Source of the DNA: Acidobacteriaceae bacterium
GTDB taxonomy: Bacteria > Acidobacteriota > Terriglobia > Terriglobales > Acidobacteriaceae
DNA length: 32,076 nt
NCBI GenBank assembly: GCA_013361705.1
Contig: JABFXN010000341.1
Location: 1 to 32,076 of the forward strand
Reading direction: 5' to 3'
Shown here piece by piece: positions 24,191 to 31,537 of this stretch. Numbering within the stretch: the first letter of the stretch is position 1; the number at the start of each line of letters is the position of its first letter. The notes beneath the pieces are model-generated. The model saw only the letters and a program-made list of their open reading frames with translations. It made no database searches and had not been told where the DNA came from. The translations under genes and the position numbers were made by a program.

Positions 24191-24667
24191 TTAGCGCTTC
24201 GTTGTCCTGGCTTTGCCAGACTCGCTGGCAAAGGCCGCCTCGTGCTGGGCAGCGGGCTGCGCAATCTCCTGGTTGATAGCGGACATGAGTTCATTGTCTG
24301 CGGCAATCTGTTCCGCCGTAGGCACCGGTGACATATGTTGTACCGCCGCCTGCTGCGGTACATCGTTATCGCGGATCAGGAATGGCACGGCAACCGCAAT
24401 CGCAAGCACCGCGGCCATAGCCATACCCGCAGCCGGGCGGAAGGAAAGTCCCAGACGTTCGAAGAAGCCGGGCTGAGGCGTCGGCATTTCGGCCACGCGC
24501 TGGCGGCTCCAGTCCATGGATGCCTCGCGCAGCATGCCCATCGTCTCTTCTACCCGAGCCATCTCGTGACGGCAGTGTTCACACGAGTTCAGATGGGTTG
24601 CGGCAGTGCCGTCATCCAGTCCCAGCAGAAGATCGGTGAACTGTTCGTCTGTGAGGTGCTGGTTCAT
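24191..24667 (-). CDS. Anti-sigma factor with zinc-finger motif
   Basis: The 158-residue protein has the H-x3-C-x2-C motif (HLNSCEHC, about 25-32) in an N-terminal cytosolic domain. A single transmembrane segment (about 80-99, MAMAAVLAIAVAVPFLI) and a short periplasmic tail follow. It should sequester the ECF sigma factor encoded upstream, whose stop overlaps its ATG by four bases. The periplasmic part is only about 60 residues and Gln/Ala-rich, much smaller than in the 12136-12933 anti-sigma factor, so the two modules sense differently. Confidence 0.88.
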   Translation of the reverse strand: MNQHLTDEQFTDLLLGLDDGTAATHLNSCEHCRHEMARVEETMGMLREASMDWSRQRVAEMPTPQPGFFERLGLSFRPAAGMAMAAVLAIAVAVPFLIRDNDVPQQAAVQHMSPVPTAEQIAADNELMSAINQEIAQPAAQHEAAFASESGKARTTKR

Positions 24668-25269
24668 CGTGTACCTCCCAGTGTAGACGCGTTTGGACCA
24701 AGCTGTGCCCGAATGGCGGTGACAGCCCGGTGCAGGTGAGTCTTGACGGTATTGACCGGCATACCGGTTGCCTTCGCAATCTCCGCCAGATCCATCTCTT
24801 CCAGGAATCGCATGACGAAGACCGAACGCTGCCGTTCAGAGAGCGTCGCCAGGGCGGCATGCACCCCTTGGACGCGTTCCCGAGCGATCAGAGCGCTCTC
24901 CGGCGAGCTGGCGCGCGAACTGATCTGGTGCGACATGTCGGTGACGTCGGCGGCGGTCGCACGGAAGTTGCGCCAGAATTTGAACTTCTGGGTGCGGACA
25001 TGGTCACGCACCAGGTTGGTGGCAATCGACATCAGCCATGTCGAGACAGAGCAGTCGCCACGGAAGCTGGCCCGGTTGGCATACGCTTTGACGAAGCAGT
25101 CCTGCGTGATGGACTCAGCGAGGTCGGCGTCGTTGATGGAATAGGCTACGTAGCGGTAGACCTTGGCGCGATAGAGCCGAACGAGACCGTCAATGTCCTC
25201 AAGCTCGTGCGTGCGGGCCTCCTGCCGGGCGGCAAATGAGAGTATCGCGGTGCTGGCGGTAGCTGGCAT
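24664..25269 (-). CDS. ECF sigma-70 factor (second module)
   Basis: The 201-residue sigma factor has region sigma2 at about 27-100 (LVRLYRAKVYRYVAYSI, ITQDCFVKAYANRASF, VSTWLMSIATNLVRDHVR). Region sigma4 lies at about 140-190 (LSERQRSVFVMRFLEEMDL, then AEIAKATGMPVNTVKTHLHRA). About 20 extra N-terminal residues (SFAARQEARTHELED) precede sigma2. The ATG at 25267-25269 has no strong ribosome binding site, and the start could lie a few codons further in. It is followed by its anti-sigma gene and the Spy-like gene, ending at the 23547 terminator. The aromatic operon terminator separates it from the upstream genes. Confidence 0.92.
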   Translation of the reverse strand: MPATASTAILSFAARQEARTHELEDIDGLVRLYRAKVYRYVAYSINDADLAESITQDCFVKAYANRASFRGDCSVSTWLMSIATNLVRDHVRTQKFKFWRNFRATAADVTDMSHQISSRASSPESALIARERVQGVHAALATLSERQRSVFVMRFLEEMDLAEIAKATGMPVNTVKTHLHRAVTAIRAQLGPNASTLGGTR

Positions 25270-25332
25270 ACATCCATTTGGACGGGATTACGCCGGCGCA
25301 GAGTACATCGACCGTCATCAAAGCGAAGACTA

Positions 25333-25354
25333 AAGGGCCGCATTTGCGGCCCTT
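25333..25354 (-). terminator. Terminator of the aromatic amino acid operon
   Basis: AAGGGCCGCA and TGCGGCCCTT form a 10-bp stem. On the minus strand it is followed by TAGTCTTCG, about 75 bp after the DAHP synthase stop. Confidence 0.75.
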
Positions 25355-25428
25355 AGTTACCTTTGTACCGGATTTTGCTAAGGGCGTGTCACTCAATTGC
25401 TATCCGCTCGCAATTGAATTGCCGCTAC

Positions 25429-26445
25429 CTACAGCGTGCGCCCGACGATAGGGGCAAGCTGCTTGAGCTGGGCGTTCAGTTTCTTGAGCTGCTCCGGGAA
25501 CAGCGACTGGGCGCCATCGCTCATCGCCTTGTCCGGATTCGGGTGCATCTCCATCAGCAGACCGTCGGCCCCGGCAGCTACCGACGCCAGCGCCAGTGCC
25601 GGCACCAGGTCGCGCTTGCCGACACCATGCGATGGATCGCCGAAGACCGGCAGATGGGTCAGCTTCTTCAGCACCGGAATCGCCGAGATGTCCATGGTGT
25701 TGCGGGTATAGGTCTCGAAGGTACGGATACCGCGCTCGCACAGCATCAGGTCGTAGTTGCCGCCCGAGAGGATGTACTCGGCAGAGAGCAACACCTCTTC
25801 GATGGTGGCGGCGATACCGCGCTTCAGCAGGCATGCCTTGCGCACATGGCCAAGCTCTCGCAGCAGATTGAAGTTCTGCATATTGCGTGCGCCGATCTGA
25901 AAGACATCGATGTACGGCAGCATCGGCTCGATCTGCGAGATCTCCATCACCTCGGTGATCACCAGCAGGCCGTTCTTGTCCGCAGCTTCGCGCATGATCT
26001 TCAGCCCCTCGATGCCCATGCCTTGGAAGCTGTACGGCGAGCTACGCGGCTTGAACGCGCCACCACGCAGAAACTTGCAGCCGGACTCCGCCACCTGCTT
26101 TGCAGACAGATTGATCTGCTCCTTCGATTCCACGGAGCAGGGACCCGCCATCAGGACCACCTCTTCTCCGCCGACAACTACGCCGTTGGCGAACTTGATC
26201 TTCGTCCCTTCAGGACGGAAGTTGCGGCCGGCAAGCTTGTACGGCGAAGAGATGCGGTAGGCGTCCTGGACGCCCGGCAACACGGTGAACTCAGCCACAT
26301 CGAAAGCCTGGGGTGTGCCTACACCGGCGAGGATGGTCTGCGCCGCCCCGGTGGTGCGGTGGACGGCGAAACCAAGCTCCACCATGCGTTCGATGACTGA
26401 CTGGATATGTTCTTCGGCTGCTGCATCCTGCATTGCGACGATCAT
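25429..26445 (-). CDS. aroF: DAHP synthase, type I beta, with N-terminal regulatory domain
   Basis: The enzyme condenses phosphoenolpyruvate and erythrose-4-phosphate into DAHP, the entry step of the shikimate pathway. The barrel carries AGPCSVES (100-107, metal-ligand C103), FLRGGAFKPRSSPYSFQG (125-142), ITEVME, GARNMQNF, LLKRG and FGDPSHGVGKR. Residues 1-65 form a ferredoxin/ACT-like domain ahead of the barrel, as in Thermotoga-type DAHP synthases, where Tyr and Phe act as feedback inhibitors. Its 338 residues agree with that class. AAGGAAG precedes the ATG at 26443-26445. It is the last gene of the trpB-trpA-chorismate mutase operon, so a first-step enzyme shares control with branch enzymes. 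Confidence 0.93.
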   Translation of the reverse strand: MIVAMQDAAAEEHIQSVIERMVELGFAVHRTTGAAQTILAGVGTPQAFDVAEFTVLPGVQDAYRISSPYKLAGRNFRPEGTKIKFANGVVVGGEEVVLMAGPCSVESKEQINLSAKQVAESGCKFLRGGAFKPRSSPYSFQGMGIEGLKIMREAADKNGLLVITEVMEISQIEPMLPYIDVFQIGARNMQNFNLLRELGHVRKACLLKRGIAATIEEVLLSAEYILSGGNYDLMLCERGIRTFETYTRNTMDISAIPVLKKLTHLPVFGDPSHGVGKRDLVPALALASVAAGADGLLMEMHPNPDKAMSDGAQSLFPEQLKKLNAQLKQLAPIVGRTL

Positions 26446-26468
26446 TGCTGTCTTCCTTTTCGATCCTG

Positions 26469-26732
26469 CTAGTTGTCTTTCTTCTGGAGCGCTCGCATCA
26501 CGTCCACGATGCGCTCGTAAATCTTCTGAATCTCCGTGTCCGGCAACGGACCGGGATTACAACCCTTCACGTGATCAAAGACCTGTTGTTCGCGGCCCGG
26601 TTCGTATACGGGCATGGCCTGCTGCGCCTTTAACCGCCCGATGGCTTCTGCTGCTTCCGCCCTCTGACTGATAAGGCGAACAATCTGCTCGTCGAGCTCG
26701 TCAATGCGCTTGCGCCAGTCTGCTATTTCCAT
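26469..26732 (-). CDS. Chorismate mutase, AroQ class
   Basis: The all-helical protein of 87 residues matches AroQ-type chorismate mutases: WRKRIDELDEQIVRLISQRAEAAEAIGRLK at the start (Arg and Lys positions of helix 1) and EIQKIYERIVDVMRALQ at the end. It converts chorismate to prephenate, the common precursor of Phe and Tyr. There is no fused dehydratase or dehydrogenase, so it is a monofunctional form. AAGGAGAGG precedes the ATG. It lies 23 bp upstream of the DAHP synthase gene; some type I beta DAHP synthases act together with AroQ domains, so physical association is possible though unproven here. Confidence 0.92.
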   Translation of the reverse strand: MEIADWRKRIDELDEQIVRLISQRAEAAEAIGRLKAQQAMPVYEPGREQQVFDHVKGCNPGPLPDTEIQKIYERIVDVMRALQKKDN

Positions 26733-26776
26733 CCCTGATGCCTCTCCTTGTCGTTTCCTTTCATGGTATTCAGCTT

Positions 26777-27538
26777 CTATCTGCGCAGTCCTCGAACAAA
26801 CTCCGCCACTGCCGCCGGCGCCTCCTGCGGCGTGGATTTCTCGATGATGGCTACAATCGCCGACCCGATGACCGCCGCATCGGCGTACTCGCCTACCGTC
26901 CGCACATGCTCCGCGTTCGAGACGCCAAAGCCCAGGGCAATCGGTTTGTCGGTGAACTGACGAATCCGTTGCACCAGCTTTGAGGCATCATCGGAAAGAG
27001 TGGACGAGACACCGGTAATCCCCGTACGCGAGATGGCATAGAGGAAGCCCTCGGTATGCTCCGCAATAGCCTTCAGGCGATCATCGGGCGAGGTTGGCGC
27101 CGCCAGGAAGACCGGCGCGAGGCCATGCTTCTTCATGGCAGCCATGTATTCGGAGGCTTCTTCGACAATCATGTCGGTCAGCAGCACTCCGTCCGCGCCC
27201 GCCGCCTTTGCCGCTACACAAAAGGGCTCCATCCCCATGCGAAGGACAGGATTCAGATAACTGAACAGGATCAGACCCCCCTTCGGACGCTCGGCACGAA
27301 TCGCTTTGCAGAGAGTGAGCACGTCCGTCAGGCGAACACCGCGTCCCACAGCACGCTCCATCGCGCGCTGAATCACCGGGCCATCGGCCAGCGGATCGCT
27401 GAAAGGAACACCAAGCTCCAGTACATCGGCACCGGCATCGATCGCCGCGATGGCGATCTGCTTGGTCGTCTCCAGGTCGGGGTCGCCTGCAGTGAGGTAG
27501 ATCACCAGACCCGGTTTCTTCGGAAATTGAATCGGCAT
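26777..27538 (-). CDS. trpA: Tryptophan synthase alpha chain
   Basis: The 253-residue TIM-barrel subunit cleaves indole-3-glycerol phosphate to indole and glyceraldehyde-3-phosphate. The catalytic Glu and Asp are E41 and D52 in VLELGVPFSDPLADGP. Further family marks are LTAGDPD, LLTDMIVEE, ISRTGITG and GFGVSNAEH. Its ATG overlaps the trpB stop (TAATG), with AAGGGAG in the end of trpB acting as ribosome binding site. It works in an alpha2-beta2 complex with the upstream gene product. Confidence 0.97.
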   Translation of the reverse strand: MPIQFPKKPGLVIYLTAGDPDLETTKQIAIAAIDAGADVLELGVPFSDPLADGPVIQRAMERAVGRGVRLTDVLTLCKAIRAERPKGGLILFSYLNPVLRMGMEPFCVAAKAAGADGVLLTDMIVEEASEYMAAMKKHGLAPVFLAAPTSPDDRLKAIAEHTEGFLYAISRTGITGVSSTLSDDASKLVQRIRQFTDKPIALGFGVSNAEHVRTVGEYADAAVIGSAIVAIIEKSTPQEAPAAVAEFVRGLRR

Positions 27539-28758
27539 TATGCTCCGGCTCCCTTCAGCTCCATCTCGCGGGCCAGGATGCCCATGTCCTTGTCGCCACG
27601 GCCGCTTACATTGACGAGGATCACATCCGTCTTCGCCAGCTTCGGCGCCTGCTTGATCGCCTCGGCCACAGCATGCGCCGACTCCAACGCCGGCAGAATG
27701 CCTTCGGTCCGTGACAGCACCTTCACCGCATCCAGAGCTTCGGTATCGGTCGCCGAGGTATAGGTGGCGCGGCCCTGGTCGTGCAGCATGGCATGCTCGG
27801 GACCTACCGACGCGTAATCCAGCCCCGCCGAGACCGAGTGTGTCGTCGCGACCTGCCCTGCATCGTTCTGCAGAACATAGCTGTACGTTCCCTGCAGCAC
27901 GCCCGGCAGACCGCCGGAGAAGCGCGCCGCATGCTCACCCAGCGCCGTGCCGCGTCCACCAGCTTCGACACCGATCAGCCTTACATTCGGTTCGGGAATG
28001 AACTCATAGAAGGCTCCGATGGCATTCGAGCCGCCGCCGACGCAGGCGATCACCGCATTAGGCAGCTTGCCCTCGTGCTCCAGAATCTGCTGCTTCGCCT
28101 CGCGCGAGATCACGCGATGGAAGTCGCGCACCATCGTCGGATACGGATGCGCACCGAGCGCGGAACCAAGAATGTAAAACGTCGTGCGCACGTTCGTGAC
28201 CCAGTCGCGCATCGCCTCATTGATGGCGTCCTTTAGCGTCGCCGAGCCGGCGCCGACCCCGCGTACCTCCGCACCAAGAAGGCGCATGCGATAGACGTTC
28301 AGCTCCTGGCGGCGCATATCTTCTTCGCCCATGTAGATCACACACTCCATGCCGAAGAGAGCGCAGACCGTCGCCGTCGCCACGCCATGCTGTCCGGCGC
28401 CGGTCTCGGCGATGATGCGCTGTTTACCCATGCGCCTGGCCAACAGTGCCTGACCGAGAGCGTTATTGATCTTGTGCGCTCCGGTATGCAGCAGGTCTTC
28501 GCGCTTGAGGTAGATCTTCGCTCCCCCCAGGCTCTCCGACAGGCGTTTGGCGAAATAGAGCGGTGTCGGCCGCCCGACATAGTCCTTCAGAAGAGCCGCG
28601 AGCTCGCCTTGAAAGGCCTGGTCTTCGCGGACAGCGGCATAGGCGCGTTCCAGCTCCTGCAGGGCGGCCATCAGCGTCTCTGGCACGTAACGGCCGCCAT
28701 AAGCGCCGAAGCGGCCATTGCCGAGGGTACGGACGGGGTCGATGATGCTGTGTTCCAT
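27538..28758 (-). CDS. trpB: Tryptophan synthase beta chain
   Basis: The 406-residue PLP enzyme joins indole (channelled from TrpA) with serine to give tryptophan. The PLP lysine is K96 in [10 protein letters not shown]. Other marks are [39 protein letters not shown] for the phosphate and [14 protein letters not shown]. The ATG at 28756-28758 was chosen because AAAAGGAC lies about 10 nt upstream. An in-frame ATG at 28782 falls inside the terminator T tract and is unlikely to be used. The operon contains only trpB and trpA of the trp genes, so trpEGDCF must lie elsewhere. Expression is probably gated by the attenuator at 28781-28936. Confidence 0.97.
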   Translation of the reverse strand: MEHSIIDPVRTLGNGRFGAYGGRYVPETLMAALQELERAYAAVREDQAFQGELAALLKDYVGRPTPLYFAKRLSESLGGAKIYLKREDLLHTGAHKINNALGQALLARRMGKQRIIAETGAGQHGVATATVCALFGMECVIYMGEEDMRRQELNVYRMRLLGAEVRGVGAGSATLKDAINEAMRDWVTNVRTTFYILGSALGAHPYPTMVRDFHRVISREAKQQILEHEGKLPNAVIACVGGGSNAIGAFYEFIPEPNVRLIGVEAGGRGTALGEHAARFSGGLPGVLQGTYSYVLQNDAGQVATTHSVSAGLDYASVGPEHAMLHDQGRATYTSATDTEALDAVKVLSRTEGILPALESAHAVAEAIKQAPKLAKTDVILVNVSGRGDKDMGILAREMELKGAGA

Positions 28759-28780
28759 CGGTGGAGTCCTTTTCTGGTGC

Positions 28781-28936
28781 AAAAAACAAACGCCGCGACC
28801 CTTAGGGTTCGCGGCTTCGGTTGGTATCTCGTCGTGTACTGCTGGTAGTGCTAGTCGTTCGACGCTAAACCGCCGGAGCCGCTACTGTGTACCAGTAGCG
28901 GAAGGTAAAGCTGAAAAACTGGCGGGAATGCGTCAT
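28781..28936 (-). promoter_or_regulatory. Transcription attenuator of the aromatic amino acid operon
   Basis: Read on the minus strand after the leader start, four segments can be seen. Segment 1 is CCGCTACTG (28893-28901). Segment 2 starts CAGTAGCGG (28879-28887) and pairs with 1 over 9 bp around a 5-nt loop. Its continuation GCGGCTCCGG (28873-28882) can instead pair at 9 of 10 positions with CCGAAGCCGC (28811-28820), segment 3. Segment 3 also forms the left arm of a terminator, GCCGCGAACCC with GGGTCGCGGC (28792-28815), followed by GTTTGTTTTTT. The 1:2 and 3:4 hairpins exclude the 2:3 antiterminator. A ribosome stalled on aromatic codons would cover segment 1 and allow 2:3. One that reaches the UAG would cover segment 2 and allow termination. 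Confidence 0.8.
28865..28936 (-). CDS. Leader peptide rich in Phe, Tyr and Trp
   Basis: A 23-codon frame from ATG (28934-28936) to TAG (28865-28867) contains [11 protein letters not shown] at residues 6-16: four Phe, two Tyr and one Trp in ten consecutive codons. The Tyr-Trp-Tyr codons lie within hairpin segment 1 and its loop. The stop lies just after segment 2, as in attenuation leaders. An in-frame ATG exists at 28951, and neither start has a good Shine-Dalgarno sequence. A possible promoter (TTGCCT, 18 bp, TATGGT) would place the 5' end only a few bases before 28936, so the transcript may be nearly leaderless. Its function would be sensing charged tRNA-Phe, tRNA-Tyr and tRNA-Trp, not making a stable peptide. 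Confidence 0.75.
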   Translation of the reverse strand: MTHSRQFFSFTFRYWYTVAAPAV

Positions 28937-29086
28937 TGCACTTTTGACCATACACGGATTTCGCCGGTTGAGGCAACCAATTGGCCGGAATCCCGGATTT
29001 TTCTTTTCCTCCACTGGCAAACACTTCCCTCCCCCGCCTCTCTAACACCTGATGCATGCGCCAACTGGGCGCAGAAGGAGGACGTC

Positions 29087-29443
29087 ATGGTTCAAAAGAA
29101 CGTCACGAACTTCAGCAGATTCAGTTCCGCACTCATCTTGGCGGGTTTGCTCTCAGCTCCGTTTACGGCAGTCTCACAGGACCGCACCTACGAGGAGCAG
29201 CAGGCTCACGATCGCGCCAAAGCCTCGCAGGATGCCAGAGATAAACGTCACCACACCACGGCCAAAGTCGTAGGTGGTTCCGCAGTCGGCGGCGCCGTGT
29301 TGGGAGGAGTGATGGGTGGCGGTAAGGGAGCCGCGCTCGGAGCCGGCGTAGGCGCCGGTGGCGGCTATGTCGTTGACAAGATCCGCAAGAAGAAAGGCAC
29401 GGAGAAACGGGAGAAGGAATACAAGCAGACCGACCCACGGTAA
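29087..29443 (+). CDS. Secreted glycine-zipper protein
   Basis: The 118-residue protein has a signal peptide (SALILAGLLSAPFTAVSQ) and a charged segment (EEQQAHDRAKASQDARDKRHH). A glycine-zipper stretch, VVGGSAVGGAVLGGVMGGGK followed by GAALGAGVGAGGGYVVDKI, comes before a Lys-rich tail. Such zippers insert into or associate with membranes, often in the outer membrane or periplasm. The start at 29087 has a perfect AAGGAGG at about 6-7 nt; upstream frame extension has no support. It diverges from the aromatic operon. Its role is unknown; envelope integrity is a common guess for this type. Confidence 0.85.
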   Translation: MVQKNVTNFSRFSSALILAGLLSAPFTAVSQDRTYEEQQAHDRAKASQDARDKRHHTTAKVVGGSAVGGAVLGGVMGGGKGAALGAGVGAGGGYVVDKIRKKKGTEKREKEYKQTDPR

Positions 29444-29524
29444 CTACATTGGTGCCTCCGGTAACCGCACCAGAGTTCGCTTGAAACGGACCGTCTTTTG
29501 TGGCGTACTTGCCTGGCCTGGGCG

Positions 29525-29540
29525 CGGGTTTTTGAACCCG
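29525..29540 (+). terminator. Weak terminator-like hairpin
   Basis: CGGGTT and AACCCG pair over 6 bp around TTTG after the glycine-zipper gene. There is no T tract, so confidence is low. Confidence 0.3.
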
Positions 29541-29589
29541 TCGCCGCGCGTGCTGCATCTAGATATGCAGAAAGCTGGTGATGGTGATT

Positions 29590-29748
29590 ATGCTGCGAAA
29601 GACGGTTCTCGCTGCTGTAGTTGCCTTCGTTGGTATGGGCGGCGTGGCTTATGCCCGCACCCCGCAAGCGAAGGCTCGTGATCATACTCCGCGTGTGAAA
29701 GATCGGACGCCGCACGTCCGCGGCGCTCAACCCGGCCGCCGCGCGTAG
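29590..29748 (+). CDS. Very small secreted basic protein
   Basis: ATG at 29590 begins a 52-residue product with a signal peptide (RKTVLAAVVAFVGMGGVAYA). The short mature part is rich in Arg, His and Pro, with a near-repeat of DHTPRV and DRTPHV. ATG 29581 in the same frame is an alternative start; neither has a strong ribosome binding site. The coding signature (clean signal peptide, then a strong terminator at 29773) supports a real gene. The family is not recognised. Confidence 0.6.
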   Translation: MLRKTVLAAVVAFVGMGGVAYARTPQAKARDHTPRVKDRTPHVRGAQPGRRA

Positions 29749-29772
29749 AAGTTCTCTTTCCCTAAGCGAAAC

Positions 29773-29800
29773 GAAAGGACGCCCTTCGCGGCGTCCTTTC
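29773..29800 (+). terminator. Intrinsic terminator
   Basis: GAAAGGACGC and GCGTCCTTTC form a 10-bp stem with an 8-nt loop, followed by TCGTTCTC, after the small secreted protein gene. Confidence 0.75.
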
Positions 29801-29867
29801 TCGTTCTCAGCAATTCTTTTCTTGTCTTGAATGTGGCAAGGCACTTCTCTACCCATGCCGTACCTCT

Positions 29868-29893
29868 TCAACTTTCAACTTGCAACTTTTAAC
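29868..29893. repeat. AACTT-type short dispersed repeat, copy 2
   Basis: TTCAACTTTCAACTTGCAAC and its flank nearly match 15366-15391. It lies between the terminator at 29773 and the exporter stop. Confidence 0.45.
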
Positions 29894-29907
29894 GCGCCCA
29901 AAGCGCG

Positions 29908-31494
29908 CTAATGTCCCATCGCCTCCGGCGAAGGCTTCTGTTTCTTCGGTGGTAAACGCATCATCAGCGGCAACGGCGACAGCATCAGAATCACCACCGC
30001 CAGCACGAAGAAAGCATTCTTGTAGCTGAGCATCTGTGCCTGCCGCAGCATCTCCGAATAAGCGCGGCCCATTGCCATCTGTGTCGCCTGCGCCGCGGGC
30101 ATGCCGTGATCTCGCAGGATGGTGGCGAGTCTGCCGATGTAGTTCTCATACGCGGGCGATCCGGGCACCGTATTCATGGCAAGCTGCGCCTGGTGCGTCT
30201 GCGCGGTGCGTGCCAGGAACGTCGTTAGGAGTGCTGTACCCGCACTTCCGCCCAGGTTGCGGGCAAAGTTTGAGAGCGACGAGATCTGGTTCATCTTCGC
30301 CTGCGGCACACCCACATAGTTCAGTGTCGAGATAGGAATGAAGATGAACGGCAGGCCGATCACCTGCGCCATGCGCCATAGCGTCACGGTGCCGTAAGCC
30401 GCGTTCAGGTCCAGGCGGGTGAGGTTGTAGATACCAGCAGCTGTCGCCACATATCCCATAATGACGAGCGCACGCGGATCGATCTTGCCGAGCGATCTGC
30501 CCGCAACGGCCATGCCGACCATCATGACGAAGCCTGCGGGTGACAGCACCAGGCCCGCCCTCTCTGCCGTGTATCCCAATAGCACCTGCAGGTATTGCGG
30601 AATCAGGACCGTAGATCCGAAGAGCACCATGCCCAGCACAAGCTGTAGAAAGACAGCGGTACCGAAGTTGCGGTTCTTCAAAAGCTTCAGATCGACGATC
30701 GGGTCTGGATGCCTCCACTCCCACCACGCGAAAAACAGCAGCAACGCAGCCGCGGTGATTCCCGCCGCACGGATCATGGGGTCGGAGAACCAATCCTTCT
30801 CCTGGCCCTTATCGAGCGTGAACTCCAATAGACCAACGCCCAGCGCCACCAGGCCAAGCCCCATGAAGTCCACCGGTTGACGATGTGCCTCTTCCGCGCG
30901 CGCCTTCAGATACGGCGGGTCTTCCACCATCTGGTTTGAAAGCCAGAGCGAGAGCAGGCCGACTGGAATGTTGATGAAGAAGATCCAGTGCCAGTTGTAG
31001 TTGTCCGTAATCCACCCGCCGAGCGTGGGACCGATAGCCGGAGCAACCACTACCGCCATGCCATATACCGCAAAGGCCTGACCGCGCTTCTCCACCGGAA
31101 AGGTATCGGCGAGGATCGCCTGCTCCGACGGGGCCAGGCCACCTCCCCCAAGCCCCTGCAGCACGCGCGCCAGAATCAGGATCGGCATCGACGGTGCGAT
31201 GCCGCAGAGGAACGAGCACGCCGTGAACAGGATCACGCAGGCCATGTAGAAACGCTTACGTCCGAAGCGGTTGGAGAGCCAGCCCGAGATGGGCAGAATA
31301 ATGGCCGAGGCGACCAGGTAGCTGGTCAGCACCCATGTCGCCTCTTCCTGGCTGGCGCCGAGCGAACCGGCGATGTGCGGCAGAGCGACGTTCGCAATGG
31401 AGGTATCGAGCACCTCCATGAAGGTGGCCAGCGTGACCGTAAGAGCAATGGCCCAGGGATTGTGCCGGGGCTTCCAGTTGTGGTCGTACGACAT
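29908..31494 (-). CDS. DHA2-family MFS multidrug exporter (EmrB/QacA type)
   Basis: The 528-residue membrane protein has about 14 transmembrane segments and would export drugs or other small molecules using the proton gradient. Signatures are FMEVLDTSIANVALPHIAG in TM1 (motif D1-like), WLSNRFGRKRFY after TM2 (motif A), the ARVLQGLGGGGLAP stretch (motif B) and VVVAPAIGPTLGGWI in TM5 (motif C). The start ATG at 31492-31494 has no Shine-Dalgarno sequence. It is divergent from a MarR-family gene with two palindromic operators between them, a standard arrangement for drug-induced efflux. No membrane-fusion protein or outer-membrane partner gene is in the window, though Emr-type systems usually need them. 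Confidence 0.93.
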   Translation of the reverse strand: MSYDHNWKPRHNPWAIALTVTLATFMEVLDTSIANVALPHIAGSLGASQEEATWVLTSYLVASAIILPISGWLSNRFGRKRFYMACVILFTACSFLCGIAPSMPILILARVLQGLGGGGLAPSEQAILADTFPVEKRGQAFAVYGMAVVVAPAIGPTLGGWITDNYNWHWIFFINIPVGLLSLWLSNQMVEDPPYLKARAEEAHRQPVDFMGLGLVALGVGLLEFTLDKGQEKDWFSDPMIRAAGITAAALLLFFAWWEWRHPDPIVDLKLLKNRNFGTAVFLQLVLGMVLFGSTVLIPQYLQVLLGYTAERAGLVLSPAGFVMMVGMAVAGRSLGKIDPRALVIMGYVATAAGIYNLTRLDLNAAYGTVTLWRMAQVIGLPFIFIPISTLNYVGVPQAKMNQISSLSNFARNLGGSAGTALLTTFLARTAQTHQAQLAMNTVPGSPAYENYIGRLATILRDHGMPAAQATQMAMGRAYSEMLRQAQMLSYKNAFFVLAVVILMLSPLPLMMRLPPKKQKPSPEAMGH

Positions 31495-31500
31495 GATCGG

Positions 31501-31537
31501 ATATCAGCTAGCTGCGATAGAATATCAGCTAGCTGAT
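31501..31537. promoter_or_regulatory. Twin palindromic operator between exporter and MarR genes
   Basis: ATATCAGCTAGCTG occurs twice, at 31501-31514 and 31522-31535, with starts 21 bp apart (two helical turns). The right copy extends to a perfect 14-bp palindrome ATCAGCTAGCTGAT (31524-31537) that overlaps the marR-type start codon. TAGAAT at 31518-31523 between them could be the -10 box for the regulator. Binding would repress both divergent genes. Confidence 0.75.

Noticed and set aside
25363-26400. Plus-strand open frame of about 345 codons
   Set aside because: It is antisense to the DAHP synthase gene and has no recognisable protein features.
28758-28782. Earlier in-frame ATG for trpB at 28782
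   Set aside because: It lies in the T tract of the terminator, while the ATG at 28758 has AAAAGGAC at a proper distance and begins the conserved TrpB N terminus.
28781-28936. T-box or trp riboswitch-like element upstream of trpB
   Set aside because: No T-box AGGGTGGNACCGCG-type sequence is seen, and the leader peptide plus alternative hairpins explain the region better as ribosome-mediated attenuation.
28851-29057. Minus-strand 68-codon frame upstream of trpB
   Set aside because: It is in a different frame from the aromatic-rich leader, lacks aromatic codon clustering and has no ribosome binding site; the shorter leader fits the RNA structure.
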